The notes under the pieces are model-generated. The model was not told the DNA's origin and made no database searches. It was given only the letters and a program-made list of their open reading frames with translations. Positions 1 to 10,727 of a DNA stretch of 64,000 nt are shown here, in pieces. The DNA lies in the NCBI GenBank assembly GCA_963790525.1, contig CAWBOV010000006.1:124001-188000 (forward strand), given 5' to 3'. Positions within the stretch are counted from its first letter, which is position 1, and each line of letters opens with the position of its first letter. Origin of the DNA: CAWBOV01 sp963790525 (lineage in GTDB: Bacteria; Actinomycetota; Actinomycetes; Mycobacteriales; Jatrophihabitantaceae). The translations under genes and the position numbers were made by a program.

Positions 1-1
1 G

Positions 2-2578
2 CCCACCACCTCGCTCCCGACCGAGTACCGGCCGGCCGAGGTAGAGGGCCCGCTGTATCAGCGGTGGATCGATCGTGGCTATTTCACGGCCGATCCGGCC
101 AGCGGCAAGGAGCCGTTCACCGTCGTCATCCCGCCGCCCAACGTGACCGGTGCGCTCCACCTCGGCCACGCGCTGGAGCAGACGATGATGGACGCGCTGA
201 CCCGCCGGGCGCGCATGCAGGGCAAGGACGCGCTCTGGCTGCCCGGTATGGACCACGCCGGCATCGCCACGCAGACCCTCGTCGAGCGTCACCTGAGCGA
301 GACGGAGGGCACGAGCAAGCACGACTACACGCGCGAGGAGTTCCTGGCGCGGGTGTGGGACTGGAAGGCCGAGTACGGCGGCAAGATCCTGGGCCAGATG
401 CGCCGCCTCGGCGACGGTGTGGACTGGACGCGCGAGCGGTTCACCATGGACGAGGGGCTGTCGCTGGCCGTCCAGACGATCTTCAAGCGGCTCTACGACG
501 ACGGGCTGATCTACCGCGCCGAACGCATCATCAACTGGTGTCCCAAGGATCTGACCGCGCTGTCGGACATCGAGGTCGATCACGCCGACGACGACGGTGA
601 ACTGGTCTCGATCCGTTACGGCGACGGCGACAGCTCGATCGTCGTGGCCACCACGCGGGCGGAGACGATGCTCGGTGACACCGCGATCGCCGTGCACCCC
701 GACGACGGCCGGTACCAGCACCTGGTCGGCACGCGCATCGCGCTGCCGCTGACCAATCGCACGATCCCCGTGGTGGCGGACATGCACGTCGATCCGAGCT
801 TCGGCACCGGTGCGGTGAAGGTGACGCCGGCCCACGATCCCAACGACTTCGAGATCGGCCAGCGCCACGACCTGCCCTCCATCGTCATGCTCGACGAGCG
901 GGGCGCCGTCACGGTGCCCGGAGAGTTCCACGGCCTCGACCGGCTGGAGGCCCGCACGGCAGTGGTGGCCGCCCTGCGCGAGGAGGGGCGCATCGTCGCC
1001 GAGAAGCGCCCGTACACGCACTCGGTGGGGCACTGTTCGCGCTGCGACACGGTCATCGAGCCGCGGCTGTCGCTGCAGTGGTTCGTGAAGGTGGAGCCGC
1101 TGGCCCGTGCGGCCGGGGACGCCGTGCGCGACGGGCGGGTGCGGATCGAGCCCGCGTCGCTGGCACCGCGTTACTTCAGCTGGGTCGACAACCTGCACGA
1201 CTGGTGCATCAGCCGCCAGCTGTGGTGGGGCCACCGCATCCCGGTCTGGTACTCACCTGACGGCGACATGATCTGCGTCGGGCCGGGGGAGACCGCGCCC
1301 GAGGGATACACGCAGGACCCCGACGTGCTCGACACGTGGTTCTCCTCCGGGCTCTGGCCGTTCTCGACCCTGGGCTGGCCCGAGCAGACCGAGGACCTCG
1401 CCCGTTACTACCCGAACTCCGTCCTGGTGACCGGGTACGACATCCTGTTCTTCTGGGTCGTTCGGATGATGATGTTCGGCCTGTACGCCATGGACGGGCA
1501 GCCGCCGTTCCCGACGATCCTGCTGCACGGCCTGATCCGCGACGCCTCGGGCAAGAAGATGTCCAAGTCCAAGGGCAACACGATCGACCCGCTGCAGTGG
1601 ATGGACGCCTACGGTTCGGACGCCGTGCGGCTGTCCCTCGCGCAGGGCGCCAATCCCGGCGCCGACCAGGCCGTGAACGAGGAGTGGGTGGTCGGCGCGC
1701 GCAAGTTCTGCAACAAGCTCTGGAACGCCACCCGGTTCGCCCTGCTGAACGGCGCCACCGTCGACGGTGACGTGCCGCAGATGCTCTCCGGTGCCGATGC
1801 CTGGATCATGTCGCGGCTGCACGGAGTGATCGCCGAGGTCGACGATCTATACGAGCGGTACGAGTTCGCCAAGATCGCCGACGTCCTCTACCACTTCGCG
1901 TGGGACGAGGTCTGCGACTGGTACCTCGAACTGTCGAAGGTGAGCCTCGGCGATGCCACCAGCGCGCCCGGCACGCGCCGGGTGCTGGGGGAGGTGCTCG
2001 ACAACGTCCTGCGGCTCCTGCACCCGCTCGTGCCGTTCGTGACCGAGGCGCTGTGGACCGAGCTGACCGGCCGGGAGTCGGTGGTGATCGCGGCCTGGCC
2101 CGTCGCCGAACCGGGCCGCCACGACGCCGCCGCCGAGAAGTCGATCGCCACCGTCCAGGACGTGATCACGGAGGTGCGGCGCTTCCGCTCCGAGCAGGGG
2201 TTGAAGCCCGGGCAGCGCGTGCCCGCGCGACTGGAGAACGTCACCGCCGACGACGAGGCCGCGATGCGGTCACTGCTGCGGCTCGAGGCACCCGGCCCGG
2301 ACTTCCACGTGACGGCGTCGCTGACGACGGTCTCGGGGACCGACGTGTACCTCGACCTGTCCGGGACGATCGACGTCGCGGCCGAGCGCGCGCGGCTCAT
2401 CCGGGACCGGTCGGCCGCGGAGAAGGAGCGGACCCAGGCTCAGCAGAAGCTCGGCAACGAGGCGTTCCTGGCCAAGGCGCCGGAGCGGGTCGTCGCCGGC
2501 ATCCAGCAACGCCTGTCCGCCGCCGAGGCCGACATCACCCGGATCGACGGCGCGCTACTGGCCCTGCCCGTCGCCTGA
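2..2578 (+). CDS. valS: Valine-tRNA ligase, 5' end outside window
   Basis: Cytoplasmic class I aminoacyl-tRNA synthetase that charges tRNA-Val. The frame is open from the first bases of the window and already reads like a ValRS N-terminus, so probably only a few residues are missing. The HIGH-type motif HLGH is at about residues 53-56 (numbered from the first codon here) and KMSKS is at 519-523. The editing domain lies between them. The last ~65 residues form the charged coiled-coil tRNA arm typical of ValRS. At least 858 codons are present, as expected for the family. The last 24 nt overlap the 3' end of the convergent DivIVA-like gene. No frameshift is seen, in contrast to the genes that follow. 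Confidence 0.97.
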   Translation, partial: PTTSLPTEYRPAEVEGPLYQRWIDRGYFTADPASGKEPFTVVIPPPNVTGALHLGHALEQTMMDALTRRARMQGKDALWLPGMDHAGIATQTLVERHLSETEGTSKHDYTREEFLARVWDWKAEYGGKILGQMRRLGDGVDWTRERFTMDEGLSLAVQTIFKRLYDDGLIYRAERIINWCPKDLTALSDIEVDHADDDGELVSIRYGDGDSSIVVATTRAETMLGDTAIAVHPDDGRYQHLVGTRIALPLTNRTIPVVADMHVDPSFGTGAVKVTPAHDPNDFEIGQRHDLPSIVMLDERGAVTVPGEFHGLDRLEARTAVVAALREEGRIVAEKRPYTHSVGHCSRCDTVIEPRLSLQWFVKVEPLARAAGDAVRDGRVRIEPASLAPRYFSWVDNLHDWCISRQLWWGHRIPVWYSPDGDMICVGPGETAPEGYTQDPDVLDTWFSSGLWPFSTLGWPEQTEDLARYYPNSVLVTGYDILFFWVVRMMMFGLYAMDGQPPFPTILLHGLIRDASGKKMSKSKGNTIDPLQWMDAYGSDAVRLSLAQGANPGADQAVNEEWVVGARKFCNKLWNATRFALLNGATVDGDVPQMLSGADAWIMSRLHGVIAEVDDLYERYEFAKIADVLYHFAWDEVCDWYLELSKVSLGDATSAPGTRRVLGEVLDNVLRLLHPLVPFVTEALWTELTGRESVVIAAWPVAEPGRHDAAAEKSIATVQDVITEVRRFRSEQGLKPGQRVPARLENVTADDEAAMRSLLRLEAPGPDFHVTASLTTVSGTDVYLDLSGTIDVAAERARLIRDRSAAEKERTQAQQKLGNEAFLAKAPERVVAGIQQRLSAAEADITRIDGALLALPVA

Positions 2579-3676
2579 CGCCACCGGCTCGGACGCAGCC
2601 GTCTCCGCCGCGACACTCGCTGCTGCGTCGGGTTCAGGAGCTACGGTCTCCGCCTCGGCCGACGTACTCAGATCGGGAAGTTCGTCGGTGTGCGACTCCG
2701 GGGCGGCCCCATCGGCCTGCTCGGCCGGAGCGGGCGCCTCGACATGGGTCGCCGCCGCGGCGACGGAGGCGGTGAGCACGTCGCCCAGCCGGCCGTGCAG
2801 CTGCGAGAGGTCGACGTGGACGCGGTCGCGCAGCCCGGTGAGCCGGTTGACCTTGTCGGTGGCCTCGTGGACCACCCGCAGCGCGTGGTTGTTGGCCTCG
2901 GCAACGATCCGGTGTGCCTCGGCCACCGCGCCGGCGTGGCGGTCGGCGTCGACCTTCTCCTCCTCGGTGCGGCGCACCCGCAGGGCGATCTCGAAGTCCT
3001 CGTTCGCGGTGACCCGGCGCGCGGCCGCCTCGGCGTCCAGGCGGGTGCGGGTGGCACGCGCCTCGATGCTGAGCCGCTCGACCTCGGCGCGGGTCTCGGT
3101 GAGCAGGCGCGTCGCCTCGGCCCGGGCGGAGTTCAGCTGCTCGGCCACCGCGGTCTGGGCATTGGCGAGCAGGTTGTCGGCCTCGGACTGACGCTGGAGG
3201 GCCGCCTCGGAGGCCCGCTGGAGATCGGCCTGTCCCTGGGCCCGCATCCGTTCGGCGTCCGCCGCGGCCTGGCGCCGCGTCTCGGCGGCGTCGGCGTCGG
3301 CGAGGTGCCGGGTCCGCATGGCATCGGCGTCTGCGGACTCACGGATCGTGCGAGCCTCGGTGTGGGCGAGTTCCACGATGGGCCGCACGCGGGCGTGCAC
3401 GTTGTCGGTGGTGATCTCCTGCACCGACTCCGACAGCCTGCGCCGCAGCGATTCGATCTGGGCCTGCGAGTTCGCGAGCTGCGCGGCGAGGTCGGCGCTA
3501 CGTCCCGCCGCGGAGTCGCGCTCACCGGTCAGCGCGGTCAGCTCGGCCTCGCTGCGGGCCACGTAGTCGTCGACCTGGCGCCGGTCATAGCCCCGCATGG
3601 CGACTTCGAAGTCACGCTGTCCCGTGTCCATGATGGGGAACAGCTCAGAAGTGTCGTCGCTGGTCATGCCTTGCAT
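2555..3676 (-). CDS. DivIVA/Wag31-like coiled-coil protein
   Basis: Predicted cytoplasmic, membrane-curvature-associated coiled-coil protein of the DivIVA family. In actinobacteria such proteins organise polar growth or septation. The short conserved N-terminal segment (residues ~22-40, FEVAMRGYDRRQVDDYV) matches the DivIVA-domain signature. It is followed by ~250 residues of Ala/Arg/Glu-rich heptads predicted as coiled coil, then an acidic Ala/Glu/Pro tail. At ~373 aa it is longer than Wag31 (~260 aa), so it is likely a paralogue rather than the main polar protein. The first ATG is at 3676; an ATG three codons later (3667) is equally plausible, and no ribosome-binding site decides between them. 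Its 3' end overlaps valS tail to tail by 24 nt. Confidence 0.8.
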   Translation of the reverse strand: MQGMTSDDTSELFPIMDTGQRDFEVAMRGYDRRQVDDYVARSEAELTALTGERDSAAGRSADLAAQLANSQAQIESLRRRLSESVQEITTDNVHARVRPIVELAHTEARTIRESADADAMRTRHLADADAAETRRQAAADAERMRAQGQADLQRASEAALQRQSEADNLLANAQTAVAEQLNSARAEATRLLTETRAEVERLSIEARATRTRLDAEAAARRVTANEDFEIALRVRRTEEEKVDADRHAGAVAEAHRIVAEANNHALRVVHEATDKVNRLTGLRDRVHVDLSQLHGRLGDVLTASVAAAATHVEAPAPAEQADGAAPESHTDELPDLSTSAEAETVAPEPDAAASVAAETAASEPVASGDGQGQ

Positions 3677-3733
3677 CGTGCCACGTCCGGCCGGCCGGCA
3701 AAGGCAGGTCGGCCGGTCCGGCGGGAGATGCCG

Positions 3734-5067
3734 CTACTTGCTGCGGAACCGGTTGATCGCGTCCAGGTGCCGGTCGCGCAGCTCCGGGTCGCGCACGCCG
3801 AGGCCCTCGGCCGGGGCCAGGCACAGCACGCCGACCTTGCCCTGGTGCAGGTTGCGGTGCACGTCGTAGGCGGCCTGGCCGGTCTCGTCCAGCGGGTAGA
3901 CCTGCGACAGCGTGGGGTGGATCGCGCCCCGGGCGATCAGCCGGTTGGCCTCCCAGGACTCGCGGTAGTTGGCGAAGTGCGAGCCGATGATCCGCTTGAG
4001 GTTCATCCACAGGTAGCGGTTGTCGTACTCGTGCATGAAGCCGGAGGTGGACGCGCAGGTGACGATCGTGCCGCCGCGCTTGGCCACGAACACCGTGGCG
4101 CCGAACGTCTCCCGGCCTGGGTGCTCGAAGACGATGTCCGGGTCGTCGCCGCCGGTGAGTTCGCGGATCCGGGCGCCGAGGCGCTTCCACTCGCGGGGGT
4201 CCTGGGTCGTCCGTCCGTTCCAGAAGCGGTAGTCCTCGGCCGCGCGGTCGATGACGAGCTCGGCGCCCATGGGCCGGCACAGCTCGGCCTTGTCCGGGGA
4301 GGAGACCACGCACACCGGCGTCGCGCCGCCGTTCAGCGCGAACTGGGTGGCGTAGGAGCCGAGGCCGCCGGAGGCGCCCCAGATCAGGACGGTGTCGCCC
4401 TGCTTCATCGCGGCGCCGTTGTGGGAGACGAGCTGCCGGTACGCGGTGGAGTTGACCAGCCCGGGGCAGGCGGCCTCCTCCCAGGTCAGGTGCGCGGGCT
4501 TGGGCATCAGCTGGTTGCGACTTCACCAGCGCCAGCTCGGCGAGGCCACCGAAGTTGGTCTCGAAGCCCCAGATCCGCTGCTGGGGGTCGAGCATGGTGT
4601 CGTCGTGGCCCTGCGGGTCCTCGAGCTCGACCGACAGGCAGTGCGCGACGACCTGGTCGCCGGGCTGCCAGCGGGTGACGCCCGGCCCCACCCGCAGCAC
4701 GACGCCGGACAGGTCCGAGCCCACCACGTGGTAGGGCTGGTCGTGCTTGCGGGCGAGGTCGGAGCTGCGCGCGTACCGGTGCAGGAAGTCGAAGGTGGAG
4801 ACCGGCTCGAAGATCGACGTCCACACCGTGTTGTAGTTGATGGCGCTGGCCATGACCGCGATCAGCGCCTCGCCCGGGCCGACCTCCGGGGTCGGCGACC
4901 TCCTGGACGTGCAGCGACTTGCGCGGGTCCTTGTCGCGGGTGTCCAAGCCGGCGAACATGTCGCCTCGTCGGCCAGGACCACTGCGCCGCGATAGCGAGT
5001 CGGGGACCGGCAGGCCGGCGACGGCGGCGCTGTCCGCCGGCCAGGATGGCCTCCGGATCTGTTCCAC
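3734..5067 (-). CDS. ccr: Crotonyl-CoA carboxylase/reductase, interrupted by indels
   Basis: NADPH-dependent reductive carboxylase converting crotonyl-CoA to ethylmalonyl-CoA, the key step of the ethylmalonyl-CoA pathway and of ethylmalonyl extender-unit supply. Conserved segments are spread over three frames: the N-terminus (MFAGLDTRDKDPRKSLHV), the middle (NYNTVWTSIFEPVSTFDF) and the C-terminal Rossmann part (VLIWGASGGLGSYATQFALN). Single-base indels are needed near 5055, 5040, 5005, 4980, 4885 and 4517. Removing them gives ~445 codons, the usual family length. The GTG start at 5067 follows AGGAGG at good spacing. All conserved blocks survive, so I read the breaks as sequence errors, not decay. 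Neighbours are methylmalonyl-CoA epimerase, thiolase and meaB. Confidence 0.88.
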
Positions 5068-5128
5068 GGTGGTTCCTCCTGCTGTGCCTCCGCCGACGGC
5101 GGGTCGCCCGGCTGACACGGTGGGCCGG

Positions 5129-5156
5129 ATGTTACTCATCAGTAGCTTGATCGTCA
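5129..5156 (-). promoter_or_regulatory. Candidate promoter of ccr
   Basis: On the minus strand TGACGA (5156-5151) and TAACAT (5134-5129) are separated by 16 nt in a patch less GC-rich than its surroundings. They lie about 60 nt upstream of the ccr ribosome-binding site. Based on sequence resemblance only. Confidence 0.35.
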
Positions 5157-5182
5157 CCTCGAGAGTGAGGCGTTGCACAGCC

Positions 5183-5604
5183 TCAGTGGGCGGGGTCCGC
5201 CGCCGGCTCGACCAGCTCGACGAGCACCCCACCGGCGTCCTTCGGGTGCACGAAGTTGACCCGGCGTCCGGCGGTGCCCCGCCGGGGCTCGTCGTAGAGC
5301 AGGCGCAGCCCCTTGGCGCGCAGTTCGGCCGCCGCGGCCTCGATGTCGTCGACGGTGTAGGCGACCTGCTGGAGCCCGGGCCGGACCGGTCGAGGAACTT
5401 CGCGATCGTGGAGTCCGCGGCCAGCGGGGCCAGCAGCTGGATCCGGGTGCTGCCGTCGCCGACCGCGAGCATCGCCTCGCGCACGCCCTGCTCGTCGTTG
5501 ACCTCCTCGTGCACGCTGACGATGCCGAAGGTGTCCCGGTAGAACGCGATCGCCTCGTCGAGGTCGGGTACCGCGATGCCGACGTGGTCGATCTTGCTGA
5601 ACAA
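5183..5604 (-). CDS. mce: Methylmalonyl-CoA epimerase, one frameshift
   Basis: Vicinal-oxygen-chelate (glyoxalase fold) enzyme that interconverts (2R)- and (2S)-methylmalonyl-CoA. The N-terminus contains IDHVGIAVPDLDEAI with the first metal-ligand histidine. The frame breaks near 5380, where one base seems to be missing. The downstream frame then gives VAYTVDDIEAAAAELRAKG and the C-terminal VNFVHPKDAGGVLVELVEP with the second metal-binding region. Restored length is ~141 aa, normal for the family. The start is TTG at 5604, preceded by GAAGGGA. It is divergent from the thiolase and upstream of ccr on the same strand. Its function fits the neighbouring meaB (mutase chaperone). Confidence 0.88.
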
Positions 5605-5805
5605 GGCAGAGGTCCCTTCGCTGACGTCAGTGTCCGGCCGAGCGGGCCAGCCCCATGGTGACCGTTGTAAGCGCTGGTCATGGCCAAACGGTGGGGCGGC
5701 TCACATCCCCGGGCCATCGTGACGCGGTTATCGTGGCCAGCAGCAGCGGGCACTGTCGCCCGCCCCGGGCGGCCGCGTCGGCGCCCGTGAAGCAAGGAGG
5801 TCGGC

Positions 5806-7005
<1,200 letters not shown>

Positions 7006-7020
7006 TCCGGCATGCCGCCG

Positions 7021-7026
7021 TAGGCT
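7021..7026 (+). promoter_or_regulatory. -10 box for leaderless meaB
   Basis: TAGGCT, then 7 nt, then the GTG of meaB. This TAnnnT-N6-8-GTG arrangement recurs before several genes in the window and supports the chosen start. Confidence 0.45.
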
Positions 7027-7033
7027 CGCGCGC

Positions 7034-8034
7034 GTGCCCTGAGCCCGCGAGCCGACCGAGCCGACGGAGTCCGACGTCGCCGACCTGGTCGACCGGGCGC
7101 GCGACGGTGACGCGCGCGCGGTCGCCCGGCTGATCTCGCTGGTGGAGGAGGACTCGCCGGAGCTGCGCGAGCTGCGGCCGGCTGCTCGACGCCCTACGCG
7201 GGTCACGCCCAGGTCGTCGGCCTCACCGGTGCCCCCGGGGTCGGCAAGTCCACCTCGACCGCGGCGCTGATCGGCGTGCTGCGCGCGCCGGCACCGGCGG
7301 TCGGGGTGCTCGCGATCGACCCGTCGTCGCCGTTCACCGGCGGCGCGCTGCTCGGCGACCGGGTCCGGATGCACGAGCACGCGACCGACCCGGGTGTCTT
7401 CATCCGCTCGATGGCCTCGCGCGGGCCATCTCGGCGGTCTGGCAGCCGCGGCCCCGCAGGCGCTGCGGGTGCTCGACGCGGCCGGCTTCGACGTCGTCCT
7501 GCTCGAGACGGTCGGAGTCGGGCAGGCCGAGATCGACGTCGCCTCGATGGCCGACACCACCGTCGTGCTGCTGGCGCCGGGGATGGGCGACGGGATCCAG
7601 GCCGCCAAGGCCGGCATCCTGGAGATCGCCGACGTGTTCGTGGTCAACAAGGCCGATCGCCCGGGCGCGGATCAGACCGCCCGCGATCTGCGGAGCATGC
7701 AGCTTCCCGTGACCGGCGACGATGCGTGGACGGTGCCGATCGTGAAGACGAGTGCCGGCCGGGGAGAGGGCCTCGCCGAGCTGTGGGACGCGGTGACCGC
7801 CCATCGGCACTGGATGGAGCGCACGGGTGTGCTGGCGGATCGGCGTGCGGCCCGGGCCGCCGTCGAGATCGAGGCGATCGCGCTCGCCCGGCTGCGGGCC
7901 CGGTTCGGCGACGTGCGCGGCTCGGCGGCGCTGCGGGCAGCAGCCGGTCGCGTCGCGCAGGGAACGACCGACCCCTACACGGCCGCCGGCGCGCTGATCG
8001 ACTCGGTGTTCCCGGCCGGATCCAGCGGCGTTGA
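7034..8034 (+). CDS. meaB: Methylmalonyl-CoA mutase chaperone MeaB, interrupted by indels
   Basis: SIMIBI-class P-loop GTPase (MeaB/ArgK) that protects and reactivates adenosylcobalamin-dependent methylmalonyl-CoA mutase. The Walker A block GAPGVGKSTSTAALIG, the LAIDPSSPFTGGALLGDR block, VLLETVGVGQAEIDVA and the guanine-specificity motif NKAD are present. Single-base corrections are needed near 7037-7050 (an in-frame TGA falls at codon 3), 7180, 7201 and 7430, and near the 3' end (8005-8030). I place the stop at 8032-8034, which gives ~330 aa, the family length. Without the last correction the frame would run to 8263 and overlap the convergent gene by about 200 nt. The function matches the adjacent epimerase and the cobalamin genes at the other end of the window. 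Confidence 0.85.
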
Positions 8035-8053
8035 GGCACTTTCCCGGGTGCGG

Positions 8054-8880
8054 TCAGGCTCCGGAGCTGCGCGCCGGCTCGGGGTCACCGGATCGTGCCG
8101 GCGCTGCCTCGGGCGGGACACGGGCATCGTTGCCCGAGGACTCCTGGACCTCCAGCAGCGACGCCTCGTGCTGGGCCGCCTCGTAGGCCTTGCCGCCGCC
8201 ACGGATCCCGAACAGCCGCTTGCTCACGCAGCAGGTACACGACAGCGCCGATGTTCACGATGAGCGCGAGGATCCGCAATGTCGTCACCTTCTCGGTGAC
8301 CTCGTAGACCTCGAACGGGACGAACACCGACGTGGCGACGACGGCGAAGTACTCGCCCCAGCGCTTGAGCAGCCACAGCCCGACGCCCTCGATCAGTTGC
8401 AGCACGCCGTAACCGAGCAGCACTGCGGCCACCACGTTCAGCGTCGAGGGCCGCGCCGACAGCGCCTTCTCGATCTCCTTGATGGTCGCCGAATCGGAGA
8501 CGTTGAAGTGGATCTGGTTGAAGAACGGCTTGAGCGCGCTGAGGTCCCGGTCGAAGAGCTCCTTCACGCTGACCTGGGTGCTCTTGAACCGCAGTACCGC
8601 CAGCCCCAGCAGGACGACGATGCCCCCGCGGACCCAGCGCTCGATCGCGAGCAGTCGCAGGATGAACGCCGAGCGCAACGCCTTGCCACGCAGCAGGACC
8701 GGAGCGTCGTCCGCGGCTCCGGACGCCAGCGGCTCGCCCAGGACGTAGGCACCGCAGCGCAGGCAGCGCCAGGCCTCCCCGAGCGGGGTGGACGCCTCCA
8801 GCTTCTCGCGGAACTCCTGCTCGGTCCGGGGAGTAGGTGACATGGCCCTTGCGCGAGCACGTGCGCAGGTTCCAGTCCAC
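8054..8880 (-). CDS. DUF2127-like membrane protein, two frameshifts
   Basis: Membrane protein of unknown function resembling the DUF2127 family. The N-terminus starts GTG-GAC-TGG at 8880 and reads VDWNLRTCSRKGHVTYSP. After a one-base insertion near 8828 it continues TEQEFREKLEASTPLGEAW and a CLRCG zinc-ribbon-like motif. Four hydrophobic segments follow, including ILRLLAIERWVRGGIVVLLG and LALIVNIGAVVYLL. A second one-base insertion near 8220 separates these from a tail KRLFGIRGGGKAYEAAQHEA that ends at 8054. Without the corrections the protein would have an arginine-rich nonsense tail. About 275 aa. It converges on meaB with a 19-nt gap. Confidence 0.7.
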
Positions 8881-8886
8881 GTCGCG

Positions 8887-8892
8887 AGCCTA
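8887..8892 (-). promoter_or_regulatory. -10 box for leaderless DUF2127-like gene
   Basis: Minus-strand TAGGCT followed by 6 nt and the GTG at 8880. It supports the longer start rather than the ATG at 8843. Confidence 0.45.
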
Positions 8893-8927
8893 CGGGCGCG
8901 CCGGGCCGACCGCAGATCGGCCGGCGC

Positions 8928-10118
8928 TCAGCGGAACGCGGCGATCCCGGTGAGCGCCTCGCCCAGCACCAGGGTGTGCACCTCGTGGGTGCCCTCGTAG
9001 GTGAAGACGGTCTCCAGGTTGAGCGCGTGGCGGAGCACCGGGTACTCGGTGGTGATCCCGCTGCCGCCGAGGATGCTGCGGGCCTCACGGCAGATCGCCA
9101 ATGCGGCGCTGACGTTGGCGAACTTGCCGAAGCTGACCTGGGTCGGCGTGATCGTGCCGGCGTCCTTCAGCGCGGCGAGCCGGCGCGCGGTCAGCTGTGC
9201 CTGGTTGAGCGCCACGGCCATCTCGGCGAGCTTGCGCTGGGTGAGCTGGAACCCGCCGATGGGCTTGCCGAACTGCTCCCGCGTGGTCGAGTAGTCCAGC
9301 GCGCTGGCCAGGGCGTCCCGCGCCGCGCCGGTGACACCGCAGACGATGCCGAAGCGTGCCTCCGTCAGGCACCCCAGCGGGCCCTTGAGGCCGCGCACGC
9401 CCGGAAGCATCGCTGCGGCGGGCAGGCGGACGTCGTCGAAGTGGAGTGCGCTCGTGACCGATGCCCGCAGCGAGAGCTTGTGGTGCACGTCGGTGGCGGC
9501 GAACCCCGCCATCCCCGGTTCGACGAGGAACCCCCGTACCCCCTCGTCGGTGCGCGCCCAGACCACGGCGACGTCCGAGAGGGAGCCGTTCGTGATCCAC
9601 ATCTTGGAGCCGTTGAGGATCCAGTCCTCGCCGTCGCGGCGGGCGTTGGTCCGCATCGACCCCGGGTCGGAACCGGAGTCCGGCTCGGTCAGGCCGAAGC
9701 AGCCGATGAACTCCCCGCGCGCCATGCCCGGCAGCCACTGCAGCTTCTGCTCCTCGCTGCCGTAGGCCCAGATCGCGTACATCGCCAGCGAGCCCTGGAC
9801 GCTGACGAGCGAGCGGAGTCCCGAGTCGACCGACTCGATCTCGGCGCAGGCCAGTCCGTACTGGGAGGGCTTGGCGCCGGGGCACTCGTACCCCTCCAGG
9901 TGCATGCCCAGCAGGCCGAGCTTGCCGAACTCCAGGGCCAGGTCGCGGGCCGGCAGCGTCCCGGCTTCGAACCACTCCTGGATGTGGGGCCTGAGCTGGT
10001 CGTCGCAGAACCTGCGAACCGTGTCACGGAGCAGGCGATCCTCGCCGTCCAGGTCGGCGTCCAGGCCGAGCAGGTCGAGGCGGTCCAGGACGGGGGCGAG
10101 CGCGCGCGTGTCAGACAT
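8928..10118 (-). CDS. Acyl-CoA dehydrogenase, glutaryl-CoA dehydrogenase type
   Basis: FAD-dependent acyl-CoA dehydrogenase of 396 aa. Resemblance is strongest to glutaryl-CoA dehydrogenase: LTEPDSGSDPGSMRTNARR, FGIVCGVTGAARDALASALD, REQFGKPIGGFQLTQRKLAEM and a C-terminal FTYEGTHEVHTLVLGEALTG. The Glu of YEGTH (about residue 375) is the expected catalytic base, and an Arg in SGLRSLVSVQ may bind the substrate carboxylate. It would act in lysine/tryptophan or aromatic catabolism, producing crotonyl-CoA, which is the substrate of the nearby ccr product. The ATG at 10118 was chosen over an upstream start because a -10 box sits 7 nt before it. The MarR-type gene is divergent. Confidence 0.88.
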   Translation of the reverse strand: MSDTRALAPVLDRLDLLGLDADLDGEDRLLRDTVRRFCDDQLRPHIQEWFEAGTLPARDLALEFGKLGLLGMHLEGYECPGAKPSQYGLACAEIESVDSGLRSLVSVQGSLAMYAIWAYGSEEQKLQWLPGMARGEFIGCFGLTEPDSGSDPGSMRTNARRDGEDWILNGSKMWITNGSLSDVAVVWARTDEGVRGFLVEPGMAGFAATDVHHKLSLRASVTSALHFDDVRLPAAAMLPGVRGLKGPLGCLTEARFGIVCGVTGAARDALASALDYSTTREQFGKPIGGFQLTQRKLAEMAVALNQAQLTARRLAALKDAGTITPTQVSFGKFANVSAALAICREARSILGGSGITTEYPVLRHALNLETVFTYEGTHEVHTLVLGEALTGIAAFR

Positions 10119-10125
10119 GGCAAAG

Positions 10126-10131
10126 ACGGTA
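10126..10131 (-). promoter_or_regulatory. -10 box for leaderless acyl-CoA dehydrogenase
   Basis: Minus-strand TACCGT, 7 nt, then ATG at 10118. Confidence 0.45.
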
Positions 10132-10165
10132 CGCCCGGCGACGGCTGGTGGGCGCGGCACCCGGC

Positions 10166-10171
10166 TACGCT
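10166..10171 (+). promoter_or_regulatory. -10 box for leaderless marR-type gene
   Basis: TACGCT, 6 nt, then GTG at 10178. Only about 35 nt separate it from the divergent -10 box of the dehydrogenase, so one bound regulator could affect both genes. Confidence 0.45.
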
Positions 10172-10177
10172 GCCCGC

Positions 10178-10693
10178 GTGCCTTCGCCGCTGCCCTTCGA
10201 CCCGGTCGACCGTGCCGGCGAGCGCTGGCAGGAGCACTGGCCCGACGAGCCGGAGGACGTCTACGCCTCGATGCGCGCGGTGACGTCGATCATGCGGGCG
10301 CAGCAGATCCTGATCGCGGACCTGGACGCCCGGCTGAAGCCGTTCGGTCTCACGTTCTCCCGGTACGAGGCGCTGGTCCTGCTCTCGTTCACCACGTCGG
10401 GTTCCCTGCCCCTGTCGAAGATCGGCGAGCGGCTGCAGGTGCACGCCACTTCCGTGACCAATGTCATCGACCGGCTGGAGGCGGCCGGTCTGGTCCGCCG
10501 CGAGCGCAACCCACTCGACGGCCGAGGGATCCTGGCCGTCCTGACCGACCGTGGCAGGCAGGTCGCCGGCGACGCGACGCGAGTCCTCAACGAGGCGCGG
10601 TTCGGCGTCGCCGTCCTCCCCGAGGACGATCTGGCGACGATCTTCGGGGTGCTGCGGCGGTTGCGGCAGGGCGCCGGGGACTTCCTCGACTGA
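10178..10693 (+). CDS. MarR-family transcriptional regulator
   Basis: Winged-helix DNA-binding regulator of 171 aa. The core reads LTFSRYEALVLLSF, then SKIGERLQVHATSVTNVIDR (recognition helix region) and LEAAGLVRRERNPLDGRG (wing), typical of MarR. It lies head to head with the glutaryl-CoA dehydrogenase-type gene at 59 nt, so control of that gene and autoregulation are likely but inferred. The GTG at 10178 is favoured over one at 10148 because of the -10 box at 10166. No ligand can be deduced. Confidence 0.88.
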   Translation: MPSPLPFDPVDRAGERWQEHWPDEPEDVYASMRAVTSIMRAQQILIADLDARLKPFGLTFSRYEALVLLSFTTSGSLPLSKIGERLQVHATSVTNVIDRLEAAGLVRRERNPLDGRGILAVLTDRGRQVAGDATRVLNEARFGVAVLPEDDLATIFGVLRRLRQGAGDFLD

Positions 10694-10695
10694 TC

Positions 10696-10727
10696 GCGCT
10701 CCGCCCCCTGTGCGGGGCAAGAGGCGC
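10696..10727. terminator. Hairpin between convergent genes
   Basis: GCCCC (10703-10707) pairs with GGGGC (10714-10718), flanked by a GCGC/GCGC outer stem. It lies between the marR-type gene and the end of the oligopeptidase gene. A plausible bidirectional terminator without a T tract. Confidence 0.45.

Noticed and set aside
2690..4678. Long plus-strand open frame opposite the DivIVA-like and ccr genes
   Set aside because: It mirrors real genes in a GC-rich genome and has no recognisable domain. The minus-strand products are clearly real.
7394..8263. meaB extending to 8263
   Set aside because: This would overlap the convergent DUF2127-like gene by about 200 nt, and the extra residues lack family similarity.
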